Below, in pieces: positions 25,045-33,630 of a stretch of DNA of 64,000 nt. Numbering within the stretch: the stretch's first letter is position 1; every line of letters starts with the position of its first letter. The notes under the pieces were generated by a model. It saw only the letters and a program-made list of their open reading frames with translations, ran no database searches and had not been told where the DNA came from. The stretch covers positions 555,716-619,715 of the forward strand of contig NZ_FWFT01000003.1 in NCBI RefSeq assembly GCF_900172275.1, given 5' to 3'. The position numbers and the translations under genes are program-made. Source of the DNA: Pseudooctadecabacter jejudonensis (GTDB lineage: Bacteria > Pseudomonadota > Alphaproteobacteria > Rhodobacterales > Rhodobacteraceae).

Positions 25045-27566
25045 CCCAGCTGGCCCTCGCCTGGACCTTTGCCAAACGTGAACTGCGTGGCGGTTTGCGC
25101 GGCTTTCGCATCTTTCTGGCCTGTCTTGCCTTGGGCGTTGCCGCCATTGCCGCTGTGGGCATGGTCCGCGCGTCGATCCAATCGGGGCTTGAGGCGGAGG
25201 GCGCGTCCTTGCTGGGCGGCGACGCCGTCGTGCGGTTCACCTACCGCTTCGCCAATGAGGCTGAGCGGAATTGGATGGACAGCATCGCGAGGGACGTCTC
25301 TGAAACCACCGACTTCCGGTCGATGGTCGTCGTTGAACGGGACACCACCGAACGCGGCCTGACACAGGTGCAAGCCGTCGATGACCTCTACCCCCTCATT
25401 GGCGCGGTAGAACTTGACCCGGCCATGCCACTGGCCCAGGCCTTTGCCGGTGACGGCACTTACCCTGGCGGTGTGATGGAACGGGTGCTGGCCGACAGGT
25501 TGGCGCTCGCACCGGGGGACACCTTCAAATTGGGTGATCAAACCTTCACCCTCAGCGCGATCCTTCTCAGCTATCCGGACAATTCAGGCGGCGGATTTGG
25601 CCTTGGGCCACGGTCTTTGGTGCGCTTGAACGATCTGGCGAACTCCGGCCTTTTGGCCGAGGGCACATTGATGGAAAGCAATTACCGCCTGCGCCTGCCC
25701 GAAGGGTCCGATCTGGCCGCACTTGAGGCGGAGGCCCTGACCCAATTCGAAGACAGCGGCCTGCGCTGGCGCGATGCGCGCGCGGGTGCGCCCGGTGTCG
25801 CGCGGTTTGTGGACCGGATCGGGGCGTTTTTGATCCTTGTCGGCCTGTCTGGATTGGCCGTGGGCGGCGTTGGGGTATCGGCCGCCGTGCGCTCCTACCT
25901 GCAAGGCAAAACCGGCGTCATCGCCACCTTGAAAACCCTTGGCGCCACCCGCCGCACGATCTTTCTGACGTACTTTTTGCAAATCGGCGTCCTGACCCTC
26001 GCAGGCATTGCCATTGGCCTCTTTCTCGGCGCTGCGATCCCGCTGGCCTTCTCCCCGATCATTGAGGCTCGCCTGCCCATCCCCGCTGATTTCACCCTGC
26101 ACGCAGCCCCCTTGGTTGAGGCCGCGATTTATGGCCTTCTCGCAGCCCTTATCTTCACGCTCTGGCCACTGGCCCGAACCGAAGACATCAAAGCTGCAAC
26201 GCTCTTGCGGGATGCCTTCGGTGCAGGGCGCGCCCTTCCCGCAACGCGCTATCTGATCGCCACCATCGCGCTTGTGGGTGCCTTGATTGGCACGGCGATC
26301 CTCTTCTCCGGCACCGCGTTTCTGACGCTTTGGACCGCAGGCGGCATCCTTTTTGCGCTGGGCCTTTTGGTCATCGCAGCGGCGCTAGCACGATTGACCG
26401 CACGGCGGTTCCGCCGGTTCTCACGCGGGCGGCCTGCCTTGCGGTTTGCGCTGGGGTCCATCGGCGCGCGCGGCGGGGAGACGACTTCGGTGGTGCTGTC
26501 CCTCGGCCTCGGCCTCGCCGTTTTGGCGGCTGTAGGCCAGATTGACGGCAACCTGCGCTCCGCCATCGACAACGATCTGCCAGAAGTCGCGCCCTCCTAC
26601 TTCTTCGTCGACATCCAGCCCGACCAGATCGATGGCTTCCGCGACCGGTTGGACAATGACCCCCAGGTCAGTTCGTATGAAGCAGCCCCCATGCTGCGCG
26701 GCATCATCACCCAAATCAACGGCACCCCCGCGCGTGACGTGACCGACCACTGGGTCCTGCAAGGCGACCGCGGCGTGACCTATTCCACCGACCCCGCACC
26801 CGGCACCATCATCACCGCAGGCGCGTGGTGGGACACGGATTATTCCGGCCCCCCCCTGGTCAGCTTCGCCGCGGAAGAGGCCGCTGAAATGGGCCTGCAA
26901 ATTGGCGACACGATCACCACGAACATTCTGGGCCGCGACATCACCGCCACCATCGCATCCTTCCGCGAAGTCTCGTTTGAGGATGCGGGCATCGGCTTTA
27001 TCATGTCCATGAACCCCGCAGCATTGCAGGGCGCGCCCCACAGCTGGATCAGCACGGTCTATTCCGACCCAGAGGCAGAGGCCGCGATCTTGCGTGATCT
27101 CGCCACCGCCTACCCCAACATCACCGCCATCCGCGTGCGCGACGCCATCGATCAGGTCGTTGATCTTTTGGGCGGCATCGCAGCCGCCACACGCTATGGC
27201 GCGCTTGCGACACTGATCACGGGGTTCCTCGTCCTGATCGGCGCGGCTGCCGCCGGTGAACGCGCGCGCACATACGAAGCGGCCGTGCTGAAAACCCTCG
27301 GCGCGTCTCGCGGACGCATCCTGCGCAGCTTTGCCCTGAGGTCTGCCTTGTTGGGGCTGGCTGCGGGTCTCGTCGCCTTGGCGGCGGGGATCGCAGGCGG
27401 CTGGGCGGTCAGCACATTCATCATGGAAACGGACTATCGCCCCATCTGGTCCTCTGCGGGCACAATTATCCTGGGCGGCATGGGGGCCACATCACTGGCC
27501 GGATTGCTCTTTGCGCTGCGCCCGCTGGCCGCCAAACCCGCCCGCGTCCTTCGGGCCCGCGAATGA
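25041..27566 (+). CDS. ABC transporter permease, FtsX/MacB-like (YbbP-type)
   Basis: An 841-residue permease with two FtsX-like domains. An N-terminal helix and periplasmic domain are followed by a membrane block near 260-380, more helices near 400-440, a second large periplasmic region and a C-terminal membrane block (from about 710 to the end). The size and duplicated layout match YbbP. LKTLGATRRTIFLTYF and its repeat LKTLGASRGRILRSF are the duplicated cytoplasmic coupling segments. It works with the ATPase at 24358 and overlaps the next gene by 4 nt. Confidence 0.9.
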   Translation: MTQLALAWTFAKRELRGGLRGFRIFLACLALGVAAIAAVGMVRASIQSGLEAEGASLLGGDAVVRFTYRFANEAERNWMDSIARDVSETTDFRSMVVVERDTTERGLTQVQAVDDLYPLIGAVELDPAMPLAQAFAGDGTYPGGVMERVLADRLALAPGDTFKLGDQTFTLSAILLSYPDNSGGGFGLGPRSLVRLNDLANSGLLAEGTLMESNYRLRLPEGSDLAALEAEALTQFEDSGLRWRDARAGAPGVARFVDRIGAFLILVGLSGLAVGGVGVSAAVRSYLQGKTGVIATLKTLGATRRTIFLTYFLQIGVLTLAGIAIGLFLGAAIPLAFSPIIEARLPIPADFTLHAAPLVEAAIYGLLAALIFTLWPLARTEDIKAATLLRDAFGAGRALPATRYLIATIALVGALIGTAILFSGTAFLTLWTAGGILFALGLLVIAAALARLTARRFRRFSRGRPALRFALGSIGARGGETTSVVLSLGLGLAVLAAVGQIDGNLRSAIDNDLPEVAPSYFFVDIQPDQIDGFRDRLDNDPQVSSYEAAPMLRGIITQINGTPARDVTDHWVLQGDRGVTYSTDPAPGTIITAGAWWDTDYSGPPLVSFAAEEAAEMGLQIGDTITTNILGRDITATIASFREVSFEDAGIGFIMSMNPAALQGAPHSWISTVYSDPEAEAAILRDLATAYPNITAIRVRDAIDQVVDLLGGIAAATRYGALATLITGFLVLIGAAAAGERARTYEAAVLKTLGASRGRILRSFALRSALLGLAAGLVALAAGIAGGWAVSTFIMETDYRPIWSSAGTIILGGMGATSLAGLLFALRPLAAKPARVLRARE

Positions 27567-28213
27567 CCGACCAAACCCATTGGCCACGCTTTTTCGGCTA
27601 CGGGTCGCTCGTCAATCTGGCCACCCACAGCTACCCCGATCCACGACCTGCGACGCTGAAGGGATGGCGGCGCGTCTGGTGTCAGGCCAAGGCGCGACCG
27701 GTCGCGTTTCTGTCTGTCGAACCCCACACCAGCACCATCCATGGCATCACCGCGGCGGTCCCAAACGCAGACTGGGCCGCACTGGACGCCCGCGAACACG
27801 CCTACCTACGCCGCGATGTCTCCGACCAGTTCAGGACCGCAACAGCGGTGTATGAGGCGAACCCCGCACTTACGGCCCCCCCGTCCACCGGTCATCCCAT
27901 CCTTCTCAGCTATCTCGATGTGGTCATCGCGGGCTTTGCCACCTTGGGCCCCGACGGCCCAGACCATTTCTTTCAAACGACCACCGGCTGGGGGCCTGTC
28001 CTTGATGACCGTTCCGATCCGCTTTATCCGCGCGCGCAGCGCTTGGCCGCGAGGACGCGAGACATCGTCGACGCCCACCTCAAGGCGCTAGCGGTTCCGG
28101 TGCAGCCAGCTGAAAACGCGGGCCTGCTTGTCGATGCTATCAAAGGCGCCGGTGTCCCCGCCTCCGTCGTCCATGATGCGCAGGGCCAACCAAACGGCAA
28201 GCCCGGCAAATAA
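27563..28213 (+). CDS. Gamma-glutamylcyclotransferase-like protein
   Basis: A 216-residue protein with FFGYGSLVN near the N-terminus, the substrate-loop signature of the gamma-glutamylcyclotransferase/AIG2 fold. LDAREHAYLRRDV carries the likely catalytic Glu. It probably cleaves a gamma-glutamyl compound to 5-oxoproline; the substrate is unknown. It overlaps the permease gene by 4 nt (ATGA), so it is translated from the same message. Its last 42 codons overlap the 3' end of the convergent MATE gene. Confidence 0.8.
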   Translation: MTDQTHWPRFFGYGSLVNLATHSYPDPRPATLKGWRRVWCQAKARPVAFLSVEPHTSTIHGITAAVPNADWAALDAREHAYLRRDVSDQFRTATAVYEANPALTAPPSTGHPILLSYLDVVIAGFATLGPDGPDHFFQTTTGWGPVLDDRSDPLYPRAQRLAARTRDIVDAHLKALAVPVQPAENAGLLVDAIKGAGVPASVVHDAQGQPNGKPGK

Positions 28214-29482
28214 AACACCGCCCACAGCCTGCCCAATCAACACGCCCGACGCCCCGAACCACGCAGAAAACAGCAAAACAAACGGCACCGTGCCCACCGT
28301 GTGCCGCCCCCAGTTGACCCATGTGGAATAAAACGGATGGCCCATATTGTTGCAGGCCGCGTTGCTCACAAAAATCAACCCATTGAAGAACCACAACAGC
28401 GACAGCGGCCCCGCAAACAAGAAGACCAAAGCCCGCGCTTGCCCGTCGAGATCAAAGAGGATCTGCAATGCCGGACGCAACGCAAACAACAGGGCCGACA
28501 TCCCCACGACCACGGCGCCGGTAAAGATGACCCCGTCCCGAAACGCACCGCGCACACGCTCACTTTGCCGCGCGCCATAGTTCTGGCCGATGATCGGCCC
28601 GATGGCCCCTGACAGGGCAAAAATCACGGCAAACGCAACGGGCGTCAGCCGCCCGACAATGGCCATGCCTGCCACCGCATCTTCGCCGTACGTCGACATG
28701 GCGCGGGTGACATAGGCCTGCCCAATCGGGGTCGCCAGTTGCGTCAAAATCGCAGGAAACGCGATAATCGCCACGGGCCGCAGATCCGGCAGCACGGACG
28801 CGAAATTCGGCCGCCCAAACCCACCGTAATATCGCACAATCGGCACCAGCGCGGTCACACCAATCGCGGCCCGCGCCGCGACACTGGCCCATGCAGCCCC
28901 CTGCAATTCCAACCCCAGACCAAAAATCAGGATCGGGTCCAAAACCGCATTCACAATCGCGCCTACAATGGTCGCCATCATCGACCTGCGCGCATCCCCA
29001 TGCGCCCGCAAAATCGCCCCGCCGACCATGCCCACCAACAACAAGGGCAAGGACGGGATGATCACGCGCAAATAGGCAACCGCCAAATCCGCAGTCTCAC
29101 CACTGGCCCCCACAAGCGCCACGATTGGGGGTAAGTTGACCCACACGACCGCTGCGAACACAGCCCCGAACACCGCGCCATAAATCAGCACATTGGTGGC
29201 CTGCCGTTGCGCCTTTTCGTGGTCGCCTTCACCCAAGGCCCGCGCCACCAAGGCACCGCCCGCAATCGCCATTCCGATCCCAAAGGACGATGTGAAAAAC
29301 AAGATCGCGCCCGCATACCCAATGGCCGCCGCCAGTTCGGCCTTTCCCAACATGGCGATGAAAATCATGTCGATAAAGTCTACGGCAAACACAGCCATCA
29401 GCCCCACAGATGACGTCAGCGCCATAACTGTGATGTGCCGCATCAGGGAACCGGTCAGAAATTTTGCCTGTGCATCAGCCAT
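28088..29482 (-). CDS. MATE family efflux transporter
   Basis: A 464-residue integral membrane protein with twelve predicted helices in two similar halves, as expected for multidrug and toxic compound extrusion (DinF/NorM-like) transporters. GAILFFTSSFGIGMAIAGGA and GPIIGQNYGARQ are typical family segments. It exports cationic drugs or dyes by H+ or Na+ antiport in known members; the substrate here is unknown. It is downstream of gltX on the same strand, but two hairpins lie between, so it may have its own promoter. Confidence 0.92.
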   Translation of the reverse strand: MADAQAKFLTGSLMRHITVMALTSSVGLMAVFAVDFIDMIFIAMLGKAELAAAIGYAGAILFFTSSFGIGMAIAGGALVARALGEGDHEKAQRQATNVLIYGAVFGAVFAAVVWVNLPPIVALVGASGETADLAVAYLRVIIPSLPLLLVGMVGGAILRAHGDARRSMMATIVGAIVNAVLDPILIFGLGLELQGAAWASVAARAAIGVTALVPIVRYYGGFGRPNFASVLPDLRPVAIIAFPAILTQLATPIGQAYVTRAMSTYGEDAVAGMAIVGRLTPVAFAVIFALSGAIGPIIGQNYGARQSERVRGAFRDGVIFTGAVVVGMSALLFALRPALQILFDLDGQARALVFLFAGPLSLLWFFNGLIFVSNAACNNMGHPFYSTWVNWGRHTVGTVPFVLLFSAWFGASGVLIGQAVGGVLFAGLAVWLALRIMDDGGGDTGAFDSIDKQARVFSWLHRNR

Positions 29483-29489
29483 GGCGCGT

Positions 29490-29536
29490 AGAAAATCCTT
29501 TGATTTTCTGGGATCAAACTCTTTTCAAAGAGTTTG
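29490..29536. terminator. Twin hairpin between gltX and the MATE gene
   Basis: AGAAAATC/GATTTTCT (29490-29509) is a perfect 8-bp stem. Five nt later, CAAACTCTTT/AAAGAGTTTG (29515-29536) is a perfect 10-bp stem with only TC between the arms. A similar pair occurs at 47279-47325. These probably end transcription of gltX. Confidence 0.65.
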
Positions 29537-29544
29537 CGCCACCC

Positions 29545-30867
29545 CTAAACGCGGGGCTTCACCTGCAGCAAGGGCATCACATCAGCCATTTCCGGCCCGC
29601 GCGACCGCCCCGTCACCGCCTGACGCAAAGGCATAAACAGGCCCTTGCCCTTGCGGCCCGTGGCCTCTTTCACAGCCGCAGTCCACGTGGCCCATGTGTC
29701 GTCTGCATAAGGCGGCTCCCCCAAAAGGCCCACCGCCTCAGCCACGAAAGCCGCATCGTCATCGGCAATCTGCGGCGTAGCCCCCTCGCGGAACACAGCC
29801 CACCAATCGCCCATTTCCTCTTTCGACTGGATGTTCTCACGCACCACATTCCAGAACCGTTCCGCCAAAGCATCCGGCACGCCCAGGGCCGCAACATCTT
29901 CTGCCACATCCGCAAACGGCCGCGCCGCCAGCCAACGAGCCGTCAAGGGCTGCAAATCATCCGCATCAAATTTGGTCGGGGCCGATCCAAACTTCGACAG
30001 ATCAAACCCCTCCACAATCTCTTCCACGGCCTCTCGCAATTCCACCGGATCAGACGACCCGAGCCGCGCCATCAGGGACAAAATCGCCATCGGTGCCACG
30101 CCCGCTGCCCGCATATCGCGCAACGCCAACGTGCCAAGCCGTTTCGACAAGGCCTCCCCCTGTGGTCCGGTCAGCAACGAATGATGCGCAAAAGTCGGCA
30201 CCGTCCCGCCCAGCGCCTCGATCATCTGGATCTGCGTCGCCGTGTTGGTCACGTGATCCGATCCGCGCACCACATGGGTGATGCCAAATTCCGTGTCGTC
30301 CACAACAGACGCCAAAGTATACAGATACTGGCCGTCGCCACGGATCAAAACAGGATCCGACACGGACGCTGCATCAATCGACAGATCGCCCAAAATCGCA
30401 TCCGTCCATTCGATCCGCTGCTGATCCAGCTTGAACCGCCAGTGGCCCAGACGCCCCTCCGCCCGATACGCCGCTTTTTGATCCTCTGTCAGATCCAAAG
30501 CCGCCCGGTCGTAAACCGGCGGCTTGCCCATGTTCAGCTGCTTTTTACGTTTCAGGTCCAGCTCGACCGGTGTTTCAAAACACTCATACAGGCGGCCATC
30601 CGCTATCAGCTTGTCGCTGGCCGCATCATACTGCGCCAACCGCTTGGATTGGTACTCTATCCGGTCCCACGTCAGGCCCAACCACGTCAGATCTTCCTGA
30701 ATGGCATCCACGTATTCCTGTTTCGACCGTTCAGGGTCGGTGTCGTCAATCCGCAAGATAAACTGCCCGCCCGCCTTGCGCGCAATCGCATAGTTGAACA
30801 ACGCCGCACGCAGGTTGCCGATGTGCAAATAACCTGTGGGCGATGGGGCAAAACGGGTCGTGGTCAT
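29545..30867 (-). CDS. gltX: Glutamate--tRNA ligase
   Basis: A 440-residue class I glutamyl-tRNA synthetase. The HIGH motif is YLHIGNLRAALFNY and the KMSKS motif is LSKRLG. IDDTDPERSKQEYV is the conserved glutamate/ATP loop. Alphaproteobacteria often have two GltX copies, one charging tRNA-Glu and one also tRNA-Gln for the amidotransferase route; which this is cannot be told. The ATG start is at 30867 with an AGGAGACAG ribosome site. Confidence 0.96.
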   Translation of the reverse strand: MTTTRFAPSPTGYLHIGNLRAALFNYAIARKAGGQFILRIDDTDPERSKQEYVDAIQEDLTWLGLTWDRIEYQSKRLAQYDAASDKLIADGRLYECFETPVELDLKRKKQLNMGKPPVYDRAALDLTEDQKAAYRAEGRLGHWRFKLDQQRIEWTDAILGDLSIDAASVSDPVLIRGDGQYLYTLASVVDDTEFGITHVVRGSDHVTNTATQIQMIEALGGTVPTFAHHSLLTGPQGEALSKRLGTLALRDMRAAGVAPMAILSLMARLGSSDPVELREAVEEIVEGFDLSKFGSAPTKFDADDLQPLTARWLAARPFADVAEDVAALGVPDALAERFWNVVRENIQSKEEMGDWWAVFREGATPQIADDDAAFVAEAVGLLGEPPYADDTWATWTAAVKEATGRKGKGLFMPLRQAVTGRSRGPEMADVMPLLQVKPRV

Positions 30868-30927
30868 GGCTGTCTCCTGATTGCGCCCCGCTTGTCACAG
30901 CGGCGCGAAGATGTCCATATCCGCCCC

Positions 30928-31314
30928 ATGACCACACTGTCCGAGATTGAACGCATTGCCCTTGAAACCGTGGCCCACCTGCCCGCACCATTTGGTGAAC
31001 TCGCGCAGGCCGTGGTCGTGCAGGTCGAAGACTGGATACCGGACCACCTGATTGACCCTGACGAAGACCGAACAGCCCAGCGGGACGAGATCACCGGCCT
31101 CTACGACGGCATCCCCCTGACCGAGAAAAGCACCCTCGACATGCCAATGGGCCCCGATGTCGTCTGGCTGTTCCGTCAGCCGATCCTGATGGAACTGGCA
31201 GACCGAGACGTCACATTGGCCGAACTCGTGTCCCACGTCACAATCCATGAATTCGCCCATCACTTCGGCTGGTCCGACGATGACATCGCAGCCATTGATC
31301 GGTGGTGGGAATAA
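30928..31314 (+). CDS. Small zincin-like metallopeptidase family protein
   Basis: A 128-residue protein with the zinc motif HEFAHHFG (residues 108-115), i.e. HExxH plus a third His. This is the family annotated as metallopeptidase (formerly DUF1025), with a minimal zincin fold. Activity is not established for most members. ATG 30928 gives the expected family length. It is divergent from gltX, with 60 bp between starts, and convergent with the DUF1801-like gene, whose stop lies 6 nt away. Confidence 0.85.
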   Translation: MTTLSEIERIALETVAHLPAPFGELAQAVVVQVEDWIPDHLIDPDEDRTAQRDEITGLYDGIPLTEKSTLDMPMGPDVVWLFRQPILMELADRDVTLAELVSHVTIHEFAHHFGWSDDDIAAIDRWWE

Positions 31315-31320
31315 CCCGCC

Positions 31321-31749
31321 TCAGCTGCCTTTGACAGGATAGCGCTGGGTCAGATCATCCAGCCCACGCCGCACCAACTCTTCCAAAACAGCCATGTCCA
31401 CATCGGCCAACTTGTTGATATAAAGGCAGGCTTTGCCCATCTTGTGCTTGCCAAGACGTCCCAGGATCTCCTGATAATCCTGATATCCCGGCATAATATA
31501 CAGGCTCAGGCTGCCGGCCCTCGGGCTGAAACCAGTTGCCAGCGAATCCCCCTCCCGACCAGAGGCATATCTGTAGTGATATTCACCATACCCCACGATG
31601 GTCGGCCCCCACATGCGCGGGGTCCAGCCCGTCACACCGCGAAACATTTCATCCAGAACGAACCCATCGGCCCGCCGCACAGGATGCGCCACCGCGCTCA
31701 AAAAATCAGCCACGGCAACATTGGTTGGTTTGGTCTTGTTGTCTGCCAT
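31321..31749 (-). CDS. DUF1801 (YdhG-like) protein
   Basis: A 142-residue protein with VADFLSAVAHPVRRADGFVL, the segment MWGPTIVGYGEYHYRYASGR, and a C-terminal GKACLYINKLADVDMAVLEE. This layout is the DUF1801/YdhG fold. Function is not defined, although related proteins appear beside Fe-S or stress genes. Start ATG 31749 has GGAGGGCG upstream; the longer frame (to 31827) would place that site inside the gene. Confidence 0.8.
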   Translation of the reverse strand: MADNKTKPTNVAVADFLSAVAHPVRRADGFVLDEMFRGVTGWTPRMWGPTIVGYGEYHYRYASGREGDSLATGFSPRAGSLSLYIMPGYQDYQEILGRLGKHKMGKACLYINKLADVDMAVLEELVRRGLDDLTQRYPVKGS

Positions 31750-31835
31750 CCTGTCGCCCTCCTCCGCCATGGATAGCACATAAGGGACGGCGGGTGGGGC
31801 GTCTTTTCCGCAGGGAAAGAGCGTCACACGACGTC

Positions 31836-33494
31836 TTAGCCGTTATCGCGCCACCGGTTCACAATCGGATAGCGCCGATCCAGCCAAAACGCCGATCTCG
31901 ACAATCGCGGTCCAGGCGCTGACTGAAACCGCTTATATTCCGAAATATACAGCAGATGTTCGACCCGTTTCACCACATCGCGGTCATATCCTGCGGCCAC
32001 ACAGTCAGCGACAGACGCCTCCCCGTCCACCAACATCTCAAGGATACCATCGAGGATCGGGTAATCGGGCAGGCTGTCGCTGTCCTTCTGGTCCTCGCGC
32101 AGCTCCGCTGACGGGGGTTTGTCGATAATCGCCTGCGGGATCACCTCGCCCGCAGGGCCCATCATCCAATCTCGGTGGTTTTCATTGCGCCACTGACAGA
32201 CGTAGAACACGCGCGTTTTGTACATGTCCTTGATGGGGTTATAGCCCCCCGACATATCGCCATAAATCGTGGCATACCCCACCGCGACCTCGGATTTATT
32301 GCCGGTCGTCAACAGCATCTCACCGAACTTGTTGGATTGGGCCATCAACAACAGCCCACGAATGCGGCTTTGGATGTTTTCCTCCGTCAGGCCGTCTTCG
32401 TACCCTTCGAACAAAGGCGCCAATGTCTGTGTCACCGCCCCGCGCACATCCCCGATGGGCACCGTGTCATATCGCACCCCCAAGGCCGCCGCCGCCGCCC
32501 TCGCATCCGTCAAAGACCCCTCAGACGTGTATTCAGAGGGCAGCATCACACAGCGCACATTCTCTGGCCCCAGCGCATCCGTCGCAATGGCCGCCACGAT
32601 GGCCGAATCCACCCCGCCCGACAGGCCCAACAGCACCTTTTTAAACCCCGTCTTGGCCATGTAATCGCGCAGGCCAAGCACCATGGCGTTGTAATCGGTC
32701 TCCAACGCGTCGGGCAAAATTGCTTTTGGGCCGTCCTCAGCGGCCCAACCGGCCTCTGTCTTGACGAAATCCACCTGTGACACCGCCTCTTCAAACCACG
32801 GCATCTGCACCGCAAGGTGGCCGCCGGTGTTCAGGACAAACGACCCCCCGTCAAAAATCTGGTCGTCCTGTCCCCCCACCATGTTCAAATAGGCCAGCGG
32901 CACCTCATTCTCGACCACGCGCGCCACCATATTGTTCAGACGCACATCAAACTTTTCGCGAAAATAGGGGCTGCCGTTGGGCACCAGCAACAGCTCCGCG
33001 CCGGATTCCACCATCGCTTCGCAGACGTCTTCGTACCACGCGTCCTCACAAATCGGCGTGCCGATGCGCAAGGGGCCTGCATCCCACGGGCCCTGCATAT
33101 CGCTTCGCGAAAATAGGCGCACTTCGTCGAAGACATTGAAATTGGGCAGAAAATACTTGCGCGTGATGTTGTGAATGCCGCCCTCTTTCAGGATGAAATA
33201 GGCGTTGTGCAGTTTCGGCGTCTCGGCCAGCGGCCCGCCAATGCCCAACATGGGGCCGTCGGCACACTCTGCGGCCAAGGCCTCAATCGCCTGCTGACAG
33301 GCGGTTACAAACGCAGGTTTCTGCACCAAATCCTGAGTCTGATATCCGGCGATGAACATCTCTGGCAGCATCACCAGATCAGCCCCCGCATCGCGCCCCT
33401 CAGCCCACGCCGCGCGGGCCTTGGCGGCATTGCCGTCGATGTCGCCCACCGTGGGGTTCAACTGTGCCATCGTCACGCGAAAACGGGTCGTCAT
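31836..33494 (-). CDS. nadE: Glutamine-dependent NAD+ synthetase
   Basis: A 552-residue two-domain enzyme. The N-terminal nitrilase-like glutaminase domain has Glu in MLPEMFIAGYQ, a Lys region, and the nucleophile Cys in IGTPICEDAWYED. The C-terminal synthetase domain has the ATP-pyrophosphatase motif LGLSGGVDSAIVAAI. It converts nicotinate adenine dinucleotide to NAD. Start ATG 33494 (MTTRFRVTMAQLNPTVGD) matches the family. The window thus holds two NAD-synthesis genes (nadD and nadE), not adjacent. Confidence 0.96.
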   Translation of the reverse strand: MTTRFRVTMAQLNPTVGDIDGNAAKARAAWAEGRDAGADLVMLPEMFIAGYQTQDLVQKPAFVTACQQAIEALAAECADGPMLGIGGPLAETPKLHNAYFILKEGGIHNITRKYFLPNFNVFDEVRLFSRSDMQGPWDAGPLRIGTPICEDAWYEDVCEAMVESGAELLLVPNGSPYFREKFDVRLNNMVARVVENEVPLAYLNMVGGQDDQIFDGGSFVLNTGGHLAVQMPWFEEAVSQVDFVKTEAGWAAEDGPKAILPDALETDYNAMVLGLRDYMAKTGFKKVLLGLSGGVDSAIVAAIATDALGPENVRCVMLPSEYTSEGSLTDARAAAAALGVRYDTVPIGDVRGAVTQTLAPLFEGYEDGLTEENIQSRIRGLLLMAQSNKFGEMLLTTGNKSEVAVGYATIYGDMSGGYNPIKDMYKTRVFYVCQWRNENHRDWMMGPAGEVIPQAIIDKPPSAELREDQKDSDSLPDYPILDGILEMLVDGEASVADCVAAGYDRDVVKRVEHLLYISEYKRFQSAPGPRLSRSAFWLDRRYPIVNRWRDNG

Positions 33495-33630
33495 GGGTCT
33501 GCCTTTCCTTGCATGTCCCACCATCTAGTCCGCAAAGACGGCAAGGGGAAGCCGAAGCGCACAAACCCCCGTTGCGCGACGCATCCCTTCGCCTTATCCT
33601 GCGCAAAAGCCTCTGGGGGGAGCAGCCCGC

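Noticed and set aside
29464..30927. Long plus-strand frame continuing into the HExxH metallopeptidase gene
   Set aside because: It is antisense to gltX. Only the last 128 codons, from ATG 30928, have protein-family support.
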